Below, piece after piece: positions 1 to 6,696 of a DNA stretch of 24,186 nucleotides. A model generated the notes under the pieces. That model made no database searches. It worked only from the letters and a program-made list of their open reading frames with translations, and was not told where the DNA came from. Source of the stretch: Lentisalinibacter sp037382365 (lineage in GTDB: Bacteria > Pseudomonadota > Gammaproteobacteria > Steroidobacterales > Woeseiaceae); assembly GCA_037382365.1 (NCBI GenBank), contig JARRPZ010000026.1:1-24186 (forward strand). Reading direction: 5' to 3'. Numbering within the stretch: position 1 is the stretch's first letter; every line of letters starts with the position of its first letter. The position numbers and the translations under genes were made by a program.

Positions 1-75
1 GCCTTCGCGTCAGTTGCTGCAACCATGTCGACCGGGTTCAGTCCGTGGGAGTTTGCGTGGGACAATGGCGGCCGG

Positions 76-540
76 ATGTTCAGCCTGATCCTGTATCAGC
101 CCGAGATACCGCCGAATACGGGCAATATCATACGCCTTTGCGCCAATACGGGCACGGCGCTGCACCTGGTGCGTCCGCTCGGTTTCGAACTGGACGAGCG
201 ACGTCTGAGGCGGGCAGGTCTGGACTATCGGGAATTCGCCCGGATCGCCGTGTACGACGGTCTCGAGGATTGCCTGCGAACGCTCGGTGAGCCGCGCCTC
301 TACGCCTTCTCTACCCGTGGGCGCACGCGGTACGATGCCGTGCGCTACCGGCCGGGAGACGCGCTACTGTTCGGTCCCGAGACGCGGGGACTGCCGGCCA
401 CGTTGCTGGAATCCCTCGACCCGCGGCGACGTGTGCGGCTGCCGATGGTGCCCGGGAACCGCAGCCTGAATCTGTCGAACGCGGTGGCCGTGGTCGTGTT
501 CGAAGCGTGGCGTCAGCAGGGGTTCGCCGGCGGCCGCTGA
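76..540 (+). CDS. trmL: tRNA (cytidine(34)-2'-O)-methyltransferase TrmL
   Basis: SPOUT-class enzyme that 2'-O-methylates the wobble base (C34/cmnm5U34) of tRNA-Leu isoacceptors using SAM, in the cytoplasm. The 154-residue product has the family's opening (LYQPEIPPNTGNIIRLCANT), the central PLGFELD segment and the knotted C-terminal SAM site (FGPETRGLP, then NRSLNLSNAVAVVVFE). Family members begin a few residues before LYxPEIPPNTGN, so I take the ATG at 76. The same frame stays open to an ATG at 25, but those 17 extra residues match nothing known; the ribosome site is weak for both. It is convergent with gpsA, with only 8 bases between the stops. In E. coli trmL follows gpsA-cysE on the same strand; here it is inverted and cysE is absent. 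Bases 1-75 hold nothing else I can support. Confidence 0.93.
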   Translation: MFSLILYQPEIPPNTGNIIRLCANTGTALHLVRPLGFELDERRLRRAGLDYREFARIAVYDGLEDCLRTLGEPRLYAFSTRGRTRYDAVRYRPGDALLFGPETRGLPATLLESLDPRRRVRLPMVPGNRSLNLSNAVAVVVFEAWRQQGFAGGR

Positions 541-548
541 CTCGATGA

Positions 549-1565
549 TCAGATGACGTTCTCGGGTTTCAGGGCCCGGCGCATCAGGTCGGTGACCGCT
601 TCCTGGGGAGACTTGCCCTCGTAGATGATCCGGTAGATCTGCTCCGTGATGGGCATCTCGATCCCGAGGGACTGCGCCTTCTCCCAGACGGCGCGGGCGG
701 CGAGCACGCCTTCCACGACCTGGCGGATCTCCGCCTCGGCCTCGGCGACCGTCTTGCCTGCCGCCAGCGCGAGACCCATGCGGCGGTTGCGGGACTGATC
801 GTCGGTGCAGGTCAGCACCAGATCCCCCATGCCGGCGAGCCCCGTGAACGTCTCCTTCTCGGCGCCGAGCGCGACCCCCAGCCGCGTCATCTCGATGAGC
901 CCGCGGGTGATCAGCGCGATCCGGGTGTTGGCGCCGAAGCCGAGTCCGTCGGACAGGCCGGCCCCGATGGCGAGCACGTTCTTGACGGCGCCACCGACCT
1001 CGACGCCGATCATGTCGCCGGAGGTGTAGGCACGGAAGTTGTCACCGGAGATGCCTTCTGCGATCTCCCGGGCGAAGGCCGGATCCGGCGAGGCAACTGT
1101 CAGAGCCGTCGGCAGGCCCGCACCCACTTCCTTCGCGAACGTCGGACCCGAGAGCACCGCCACCGGGACGTCCTCGCCCAGAACGTCGCGGGCCACCTCG
1201 TGAGGCAGTTTGCCCGTTTCGAGTTCGAAGCCCTTGGTGGCCCAGGATACGCGCAGCGGCTGACGGGCCACCGTCCGCACTCTGACCAGCGTCTCGCGCA
1301 GGCCGTGGCTGGGCACGACGATCAGGACGTCGGACACGCCGTCGAGGGCCGCGGCCAGGTCCGGTTCCGGGTGCAGGTCGTCCGGGAATGTGGCGCCGGG
1401 CAGGTAACCCGGGTTCTCCCTCAGTTCGCGCATCTCGGCGACCTCGTCGGTCTCCCGGCCCCACATCCGGGTCTCCCGGCCGGTGCGCGCGTACTGGATG
1501 GCGAGCGCCGTGCCCCAGGAGCCCGCGCCGACGACCGTGACAGGTGCGCCATGCTCTCCGCTCAT
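549..1565 (-). CDS. gpsA: Glycerol-3-phosphate dehydrogenase [NAD(P)+]
   Basis: Reduces dihydroxyacetone phosphate to sn-glycerol 3-phosphate, the backbone for phospholipid synthesis; cytoplasmic. The 338-residue product has the usual length. The N-terminal Rossmann motif VTVVGAGSWGTALA starts near residue 9. The substrate-domain hallmarks follow: the catalytic-lysine segment GGAVKNVLAIGAGLSDGL, then GLAGMGDLVLTCT and the SRNRRMG segment. The reading frame is open upstream to 1682, but that extension lies inside secB and has no family similarity, so the ATG at 1563-1565 is chosen. It is the last gene of the yibN-grxC-secB-gpsA run, 13 bases beyond the secB stop, so cotranscription is likely. 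In E. coli cysE would follow; here the operon stops against convergent trmL. Confidence 0.96.
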   Translation of the reverse strand: MSGEHGAPVTVVGAGSWGTALAIQYARTGRETRMWGRETDEVAEMRELRENPGYLPGATFPDDLHPEPDLAAALDGVSDVLIVVPSHGLRETLVRVRTVARQPLRVSWATKGFELETGKLPHEVARDVLGEDVPVAVLSGPTFAKEVGAGLPTALTVASPDPAFAREIAEGISGDNFRAYTSGDMIGVEVGGAVKNVLAIGAGLSDGLGFGANTRIALITRGLIEMTRLGVALGAEKETFTGLAGMGDLVLTCTDDQSRNRRMGLALAAGKTVAEAEAEIRQVVEGVLAARAVWEKAQSLGIEMPITEQIYRIIYEGKSPQEAVTDLMRRALKPENVI

Positions 1566-1578
1566 CGGTGACCGGGGC

Positions 1579-2049
1579 TCAGTTCTGCTTCTCGGCAGCG
1601 ACGCCATCCGCTTCCTTGCGGGATTGGGCGTACAGCCCGTCGAAATCGATGGGCTGGAGCAGGAACTCCGGGTAGCCGCCACGCTGCACCGTGCTCGATA
1701 TCGCCTCCCTCACGTAAGGATAGAGCACGCCGGGACAGAAGCTGCCGAGCAGCATCGCTCGCTGTTCCTCGTCGACGCCGGCCAGGCGGAACAGGCCGGC
1801 CTGCTGGACTTCCACGAGGAATACCGTCTTGTCGTCGGCTTTCGCCTCGACGGTTACCGTCAACACCACCTCGAAGCTCTCTTCATCGAGTTCCCGGTGT
1901 CCGGAGCGCAGATTCAGCTGGGTCTTCGGCTGCAGCTCCTCCGTGAAGACCTCGGGCGTATTGGGCGATTCGAAGGACATGTCCTTCACGTACAGCTTCT
2001 GCAGCGATATCTGGCCGCCGGTCGATGCGGTCGTGGCCTGTTCACTCAT
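1579..2049 (-). CDS. secB: Protein-export chaperone SecB
   Basis: Tetrameric cytosolic chaperone that keeps precursor proteins unfolded and hands them to SecA. The 156-residue product shows the typical start after a short polar tail (ISLQKLYVKDMSFESPNTP), the LNLRSGHRELDEESFEVVLTV-type strand region (cited from about residue 46), VFLVEVQQAGLF, and the helix-turn segment CPGVLYPYVREAISSTVQRG with GGYPEFLLQPIDF near the C-terminus. It overlaps the end of grxC by 8 bases (2042-2049), which suggests translational coupling. The grxC-secB-gpsA order is conserved in many gammaproteobacteria, so orthology is secure. Confidence 0.97.
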   Translation of the reverse strand: MSEQATTASTGGQISLQKLYVKDMSFESPNTPEVFTEELQPKTQLNLRSGHRELDEESFEVVLTVTVEAKADDKTVFLVEVQQAGLFRLAGVDEEQRAMLLGSFCPGVLYPYVREAISSTVQRGGYPEFLLQPIDFDGLYAQSRKEADGVAAEKQN

Positions 2050-2347
2050 GGGTCGTTCCGTCCTGTGATTCGATGTTCAAGAGTTCTTCGAGTCGGCCGC
2101 TCCTGTCGAGAGCGGCCATGTCGTCATAGCCGCCGATGTGGCGCTCGCCGATGAATATCTGGGGCACGCTCGATCGCCCGCTGAGCGACTCCATTTCGGC
2201 ACGGCGCGAGGGCTCCCGAGTGAGATCGATCTCCTCGTAGGCAACGCCCTTCGCCTGCAGCAGTTCCCGGGCGGCGTGGCAGTACGGACACCAGCCCGTA
2301 CCGTACATCCTGACCGCCGGCCGCCCCGTGTCGTCGGCCGCGCTCAC
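2042..2347 (-). CDS. grxC: Glutaredoxin 3
   Basis: Small glutathione-dependent disulfide oxidoreductase in the cytosol. The 101-residue product carries the dithiol active site CPYC at residues 20-23, the cis-proline segment SVPQIFIGERHIGG and the glutathione-contact GGYDD, all in the usual order. The N-terminus is about 10 residues longer than the shortest homologues; a start nearer VRMYGTG is possible, but ATG 2345-2347 overlaps the upstream rhodanese stop by 4 bases (2344-2347), a typical coupled start. It overlaps secB at its 3' end. Its neighbour upstream is a membrane-anchored rhodanese, as in the E. coli yibN-grxC pair. Confidence 0.95.
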   Translation of the reverse strand: MSAADDTGRPAVRMYGTGWCPYCHAARELLQAKGVAYEEIDLTREPSRRAEMESLSGRSSVPQIFIGERHIGGYDDMAALDRSGRLEELLNIESQDGTTHE

Positions 2348-2784
2348 GAGCTGGCCTTCTTCTTCTTCCGGCCGGTCACGACCGGCAGACTCTCCTGCTG
2401 CCAGGCCCCGAGACCGCCGCGCAGGCTGAACACGTTATCGAGTCCCGCGGCGCGGAGTTTCGCGGCGGCACGGCTCGCGGTCAGGCCGTTGTCATCCACC
2501 GTGAGTACCGGGCGCTCGCCCGCGGCGCCGAGCCGTTCCCGGTCCAGTTTATCGAGAGGGATGTTTCTCGCGTTGACGATATGACCCTTCGCATAGCTCT
2601 CCGGGTTACGCACATCCACGATGATGGCGTCGTTGTTGATCAGCCGCACCGCTTCCTGCGGGCCGAGGTCGGTGAGTCCCTGCCGCTTGCGTCGGATCTC
2701 GGTGAACACCAGCAGGAAGAAGGTCGCCATGAGACCGAGGACCAGGAGGGGATGGTTGCCGGAGAATTCGATCAGTCTGTCCAT
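2344..2784 (-). CDS. Membrane-anchored rhodanese-like protein (YibN type), no catalytic cysteine
   Basis: The 146-residue product starts with a single hydrophobic segment (residues about 12-28, LLVLGLMATFFLLVFTE) followed by a basic stop-transfer stretch, then one rhodanese fold: LTDLGPQEAVRLINN, IIVDVRNPESYAKGHI, NARNIPLDKL and a C-terminal FSLRGGLGAWQ. In sulfurtransferases the active-site loop starts with Cys; here that place reads VDDNGLTASRAA, and the whole protein has no cysteine. Sulfur transfer by the classical route is therefore unlikely, and a binding or scaffold role is an inference. The tail is lysine-rich. Position directly before grxC matches YibN of E. coli. The open frame extends to 2871, but ATG 2784 gives the correct membrane-anchor start and leaves room for the promoter at 2830-2838. 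Confidence 0.88.
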   Translation of the reverse strand: MDRLIEFSGNHPLLVLGLMATFFLLVFTEIRRKRQGLTDLGPQEAVRLINNDAIIVDVRNPESYAKGHIVNARNIPLDKLDRERLGAAGERPVLTVDDNGLTASRAAAKLRAAGLDNVFSLRGGLGAWQQESLPVVTGRKKKKASS

Positions 2785-2829
2785 GGTGTCGTGCGGGCGA
2801 CGTGCAGGCCGGTGTCCGGGGAGCGCCGC

Positions 2830-2861
2830 AGTATACCAGTGATCCAGGCCGGTTCCGTCTA
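2830..2861 (-). promoter_or_regulatory. Candidate sigma-70 promoter for the yibN-grxC-secB-gpsA run
   Basis: On the minus strand the sequence TGGTATACT (2838 down to 2830) is an extended -10 element with a 5/6 match hexamer. A weak -35-like TAGACG lies 20 bases upstream (2861-2856), longer than the usual 17. Transcription would start near 2823, giving a leader of about 38 bases before the rhodanese ATG. Seen by eye only. Confidence 0.5.
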
Positions 2862-2875
2862 CGGCCAGCACGCTC

Positions 2876-2881
2876 TATCCT
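2876..2881 (+). promoter_or_regulatory. Possible -10 element for envC, very close to the start codon
   Basis: TATCCT ends 7 bases before the envC ATG at 2889. If used, the transcript would begin at or next to the ATG and would be leaderless. There is no good -35 at 17 bases (TTCCGT matches only two positions) and no Shine-Dalgarno sequence in the gap. This is a weak call. Confidence 0.25.
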
Positions 2882-2888
2882 TGCGTCG

Positions 2889-4040
2889 ATGCGCCTCCTC
2901 GTCCTGTTCTTCGTCTTGCTGGCGACCTCCCCGCCGACGTGGGCGCAGGACACCGGTCGCGCGCGCATCAAGGAACAGGAACTGGCCGAGGTGCGTGCCC
3001 GTATCGAGGAGTTGCGCCAGAGTATCGAGAGCCAGACGCGCCGGCGGGACGCACTGTCCGCCGAGCTCGCCGAAGCCGAACGGGAGATCGGCCGGGTCCG
3101 GTTGCGTCTGGACCGGCTCGAGGCAGAGCGGCGGGCCGGCCGCTCCCGTCTGGAGGACATCGCGCGCCAGCAGGCGGAAAGGCGCGCCGCGCTGGAAGGC
3201 GAGAAGGAGCGACTCGCGCGCCAGATCCGGGCGGCTTACACCAGTGGTCGGCAGGAACGGATCAAGCTCCTGCTGAATCAGAAGGACCCCGCCGAACTCG
3301 GCCGGCTCCTGGCGTATTACGGTTATCTCGGGCGCGCGCGGGGCGAGAATATCGGCCAGGTCCGCGATCAGCTGCAGGCCCTCGCGGCCCTCGGCCGCCA
3401 GGAGGCCGAGGAGCAGCAGCGGCTCGAGAGACTGGCGGCCGACGAGCGTGCGCAGCTCGAGCGGCTGGGTGCGTCCCGTGCGGAACGCCGGCGACTGGTG
3501 GCGGCGATCGAGGCAGAGATCGCGGCCCAGGGCGACGAGGTGGCCCGGCTCCGCAGCCAGGAAGAGGAACTCACACGACTGATCGCGGAACTCTCTGCGA
3601 TACTTGCGGATTACCCGATCAGCTCCGAGGAACCGTTCAGTCAGCTGAAGGGGCGACTCACCTGGCCGGTGGCGGGCCGGTTGATCAAGGACTATGGACA
3701 GCCGCGTGGCAACGGCGGTCTGAAGTGGAACGGCGTCCTCATTGCAGCACCCGCGGGCCGCGAGGTGAGAGCCCTGTACCACGGGCGGGTGGCTTACTCC
3801 GACTGGTTGCCGGGGCTGGGCCTGCTGGTCGTGGTGGATCACGGCGAGGGCTATCTGTCCCTCTACGGCCACAATGAGTCCCTGCTGAAATCAGCGGGCG
3901 ACTGGGTGGCCCCGGGCGATGTACTTGCGACCGTCGGCCAGAGTGGCGGTCAGGCGACGCCCGGCCTGTATTTCGAGATACGCAAGGGCCGCGAACCGGT
4001 CGATCCCGGCAGCTGGGTCAGTCGCAGACCCGGCGGCTGA
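2889..4040 (+). CDS. envC: Murein hydrolase activator EnvC
   Basis: Periplasmic activator of the septal amidases AmiA/AmiB during daughter-cell separation, recruited by FtsEX. The 383-residue product has a Sec signal peptide (residues 1-19, MRLLVLFFVLLATSPPTWA), a long Arg/Glu/Leu-rich coiled coil (about 25-245) and a C-terminal LytM/M23 domain (about 255-375). The domain is catalytically degenerate as in known EnvC: the HxGxD zinc ligands are W280 and L284, and the HLHFEI motif reads GLYFEI (359-364). YGHNESLL and GDWV are kept. The open frame extends upstream to 2802; ATG 2889 is chosen because it starts the signal peptide. It is divergent from the rhodanese gene. In E. coli gpmM precedes envC; here it is missing. 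Confidence 0.94.
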   Translation: MRLLVLFFVLLATSPPTWAQDTGRARIKEQELAEVRARIEELRQSIESQTRRRDALSAELAEAEREIGRVRLRLDRLEAERRAGRSRLEDIARQQAERRAALEGEKERLARQIRAAYTSGRQERIKLLLNQKDPAELGRLLAYYGYLGRARGENIGQVRDQLQALAALGRQEAEEQQRLERLAADERAQLERLGASRAERRRLVAAIEAEIAAQGDEVARLRSQEEELTRLIAELSAILADYPISSEEPFSQLKGRLTWPVAGRLIKDYGQPRGNGGLKWNGVLIAAPAGREVRALYHGRVAYSDWLPGLGLLVVVDHGEGYLSLYGHNESLLKSAGDWVAPGDVLATVGQSGGQATPGLYFEIRKGREPVDPGSWVSRRPGG

Positions 4041-4078
4041 CGGCGCAGCCTCCGTCATTCCCCACCGGGTCCAGCCTG

Positions 4079-4087
4079 TGCTATCTT
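4079..4087 (+). promoter_or_regulatory. Candidate extended -10 promoter for the S41 protease gene
   Basis: TGCTATCTT is an extended -10 (TG, one base, hexamer) in the 84-base gap between envC and the protease gene. No convincing -35 is visible. The start would fall near 4094, leaving about 30 bases of leader with GGAG around 4114 ahead of the ATG at 4125. The same TGCTATCYT string recurs at 7792-7800. Confidence 0.45.
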
Positions 4088-4124
4088 CGGATGCTAATTC
4101 CGGCAAAGGGGCCCGGAGCATTCT

Positions 4125-5345
4125 ATGTCACTGAAAATCCGCGGCATTCTGGTATTGGTCGTCGGCACGATGCTGGGTCTCAGCCTCTCGCTGGGCGGCG
4201 GCGTGCTCGCGGATCGCACGGCACAGGACGACGACCTGCCGTGGGAAGAGGCCCGGCTCCTGGCCGAGGTGATGGAGCGGGTGAAGCGCGATTACGTCGA
4301 CGCCGTCGACGATCGCCGCCTCATGGAAGCGGCCATCCGTGGCATGGTGGCCGACCTGGATCCCCACTCCCAGTTCCTCGATGAGGACCAGTACGAGGAG
4401 ATCCGCATCAGCACCACCGGAAATTACTCCGGCGTCGGCATCGAGGTGAGCCTGGCTGATGGCGAGGTGCGGGTGGTGGCGCCGTTCGCTGGCACGCCGG
4501 CGCAGGCGGCAGGTATCCGCGCCGGCGACGTGATCATCGCGATCGACGACGTTCCGGTCGATCACGATAATCTCGCGGACACCGTGAGCCGCATGCGCGG
4601 CCAGGTCGGCAGCCGGGTGAAGCTGACGGTCATCCGCGGCGAGGAATCGATGGATTTCTCCCTCCTGCGCGCCAACGTCCACGTGGAAAGCGTCTGGGCC
4701 CACATGCTGGAGGACGGTCTCGGCTATATCCGGGTGACCCAGTTCAGCGAGAGTACCAGCCGGGATCTGAAACGTGCGCTGCGTGGGCTCGAAGAGAGCC
4801 ACGGCGCCGTGCTCTCCGGCCTGGTACTCGATCTCCGAAATAATCCCGGCGGTGTCCTCGACGCGGCAGTGGACGTCTCGGACCTGTTCCTCGAGGAAGG
4901 GCTGATCGTATCCGCGGAAGGCCGCAGCGAGGAGGCGCGCTTCTCTCACAGTGCCAGGCGCGGCGACCTGCTGGATGGCGCGCCGCTGGTGGTGCTCGTG
5001 AACGGCGGCTCCGCGTCCGCCTCGGAGATCGTGGCCGGTGCGCTGCAGGATAATGATCGTGCGACCATCCTCGGTACCGCGACCTTCGGCAAGGGCTCCG
5101 TACAGACGGTGATGCCGCTGTCCAACGGTCACGCCATCAAGCTCACCACGTCCCGTTATTTCACGCCATCCGGCGCCAGCATCCACGAAACGGGTATCCG
5201 TCCCGACGTCATCGTCGAGCAACCGACGGAGGCGCCGGTACTCTCCAGCATCATGACGCCGCCGGACCCTGACGCCGATCTGCAGCTCGCCACGGCCGTC
5301 GATCGCATGGCGCGGCCGCGCATCCTCCAAAGCAAGGCTCCGTGA
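4125..5345 (+). CDS. C-terminal processing peptidase, S41 family (CtpA type)
   Basis: Periplasmic serine protease that trims or degrades envelope proteins from their C-termini. The 406-residue product has an N-terminal hydrophobic signal or anchor (about 5-29), a helical cap (DPHSQFLDEDQYEEI), a PDZ domain (about 98-185, with GVGIEVSL and AGIRAGDVIIAIDD) and the tail-specific protease domain. The Ser-Lys dyad is visible: S298 in GSASASE and K323 in TFGKGSVQ, 25 residues apart as in characterised CtpA enzymes. A GGxxDAAVDVSDLFL segment and the RYFTPSG-IHxxGIxPD terminus are typical. The gene sits between envC and yibQ; the yibQ start overlaps its stop (GTGA at 5342-5345), so the two are probably coupled. 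Whether to call it ctpA or another S41 subtype needs a tree. Confidence 0.93.
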   Translation: MSLKIRGILVLVVGTMLGLSLSLGGGVLADRTAQDDDLPWEEARLLAEVMERVKRDYVDAVDDRRLMEAAIRGMVADLDPHSQFLDEDQYEEIRISTTGNYSGVGIEVSLADGEVRVVAPFAGTPAQAAGIRAGDVIIAIDDVPVDHDNLADTVSRMRGQVGSRVKLTVIRGEESMDFSLLRANVHVESVWAHMLEDGLGYIRVTQFSESTSRDLKRALRGLEESHGAVLSGLVLDLRNNPGGVLDAAVDVSDLFLEEGLIVSAEGRSEEARFSHSARRGDLLDGAPLVVLVNGGSASASEIVAGALQDNDRATILGTATFGKGSVQTVMPLSNGHAIKLTTSRYFTPSGASIHETGIRPDVIVEQPTEAPVLSSIMTPPDPDADLQLATAVDRMARPRILQSKAP

Positions 5346-6148
5346 CACGCCCGGGGCGAGTCCTCGCCGCGCTTCTGGCCTGCGTGCTGTGGCTGCCCGC
5401 AGAGGCTGCCGCGCAGAACGCGCCCCGCATCGCCATCATCATCGACGATCTCGGTTACGACCGGCAGGCCGGCGTGCGCAGCATCCTGCTGCCGGGAGCC
5501 GTGGGCTATGCGGTGCTGCCCGATACCCCGTACGCCGTGTGGCTGGCGGAATTCGCCCACCGTTCGGGCAAGGAGGTCCTCCTGCACCTGCCGATGCAGT
5601 CTCTCGACGACGTCGATCCGGAGCCCGGCCTGCTGCAGCTGGATACGACGCGGCGGCAGTTCGGCACCCGCTTCTCGGCGCAGCTCGCCTCCGTGCCCCA
5701 CGTAACCGGCATCAACAACCACCGCGGCAGCCTCCTGACCCGCCATCCGGGTCACATGACATGGCTCATGGAGGAGATCTCCCGGCGTCAGGGTCTGTTT
5801 TTCATCGATAGCTACACGACGGCCGCCAGCGTCGCGCTGGGCATCGCCCGCGAGTCCGGCATCCCCGCGGCACGGCGGGACGTGTTCCTGGACCCCGATC
5901 GCGAACCCGGGACGGTGCGACGGGAATTCGACCGGCTGATCGCCACGGCGCTCGAGCATGGAACGGCGCTCGCCATCGGCCACCCCTATCACGACACGCT
6001 CGCCCTGCTGGAAAAGGAGCTGCCGGGACTGGCACGCCGCGGCATCGAACTGGTCAGTCCCGGCGAACTGGTCCGCCTGAGAACCTCGGAGGCGAAGCAA
6101 TCATGGCCACCGTCCTCGTACCGCTTGCAGACGGCTTCGAAGAAATAG
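5342..6148 (+). CDS. Divergent polysaccharide deacetylase family protein (YibQ type)
   Basis: The 268-residue product has a signal peptide (VLAALLACVLWLPAEAAA, cleaved near residue 24) and then the family's IAIIIDDLGYD motif, YAVLPDTPYA, the EVLLHLPMQ segment, a GINNHRGSLLT motif and FIDSYTTAASVAL. This is the DUF610/YibQ branch of the NodB-like carbohydrate esterase fold; the E. coli member is next to envC, and its substrate is not established. The start is GTG 5342, overlapping the protease stop by 4 bases; an ATG-led signal peptide is not available. The last 46 bases overlap the next gene, adding a tail of about 20 residues (from SEAKQSWPPSS) that looks unlike the family terminus. A periplasmic cell-wall role is inferred from context. 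Confidence 0.88.
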   Translation: MTRPGRVLAALLACVLWLPAEAAAQNAPRIAIIIDDLGYDRQAGVRSILLPGAVGYAVLPDTPYAVWLAEFAHRSGKEVLLHLPMQSLDDVDPEPGLLQLDTTRRQFGTRFSAQLASVPHVTGINNHRGSLLTRHPGHMTWLMEEISRRQGLFFIDSYTTAASVALGIARESGIPAARRDVFLDPDREPGTVRREFDRLIATALEHGTALAIGHPYHDTLALLEKELPGLARRGIELVSPGELVRLRTSEAKQSWPPSSYRLQTASKK

Positions 6149-6675
6149 AGGCCGTCACTGTGATCGACGTCCTGCGCCGTGCCGGTGCGGATGTGACCGT
6201 CGCCGGACTGGTGTCCGGGCCGGTGCACGGCTCCCACGGTATTCCGCTCGTCCCCGACGAGGTGCTGGACGACGTGCTGTCCCGGCACTTCGACATGATC
6301 GTACTGCCCGGCGGACTCCCGGGAGCGGACAATCTGGAAGCCGATCCGCGCATCCGGGATCTGCTCGTCGAGATGGCGGCCGACGGTCGCTTCACCACGG
6401 CGATCTGCGCGGCACCCAAGGTGCTCGCGGCTGCCGGGCTGCTCGACGGGCGCAAGGCGACCAGCTTCCCCGGGTTTCTCGAACCGCACCGGGACCGGGG
6501 GCTGGAACTCGAGGCGGATGCCGTGGTGCGCGACGGCCGGATCATCACTTCTCGCAGTGCGGGCACCGCCATGGACTTCGCCCTCGAACTCGTGGCTGCC
6601 CTGGTCGGCGAAGAGCGGGCGACCGAGGTCGAGTCACGCCTGCGACGGACGAATCCCATCCGCGCCACGCTTTGA
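6103..6675 (+). CDS. yajL: DJ-1/YajL family protein
   Basis: The 190-residue product matches DJ-1/YajL in length and order: VLVPLADGFEEIEA (E16 is the conserved glutamate beside the active site), VTVAG, VLPGGLPGADNL, and the nucleophile elbow TAICAAPKVLAAAG with C102. C-terminal TSRSAGTAMDFALELV is also typical. These proteins act in the cytoplasm in defence against oxidative and carbonyl stress; the exact activity (chaperone, glyoxalase or deglycase) is disputed in the literature. The ATG at 6103 has a good GGAGG ribosome site (6088-6092) and lies inside the end of the upstream deacetylase gene, a 46-base overlap in another frame. Confidence 0.93.
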   Translation: MATVLVPLADGFEEIEAVTVIDVLRRAGADVTVAGLVSGPVHGSHGIPLVPDEVLDDVLSRHFDMIVLPGGLPGADNLEADPRIRDLLVEMAADGRFTTAICAAPKVLAAAGLLDGRKATSFPGFLEPHRDRGLELEADAVVRDGRIITSRSAGTAMDFALELVAALVGEERATEVESRLRRTNPIRATL

Positions 6676-6696
6676 TGCGGCGGGAAGACAGAGGCC

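Noticed and set aside
549..1682. Longer gpsA start at 1682
   Set aside because: The extra 39 residues lie within secB and have no GpsA similarity.
4128..5348. Minus-strand open frame of the same length as the S41 protease gene
   Set aside because: Exact antisense shadow; the plus strand has the catalytic Ser and Lys motifs and a signal peptide.
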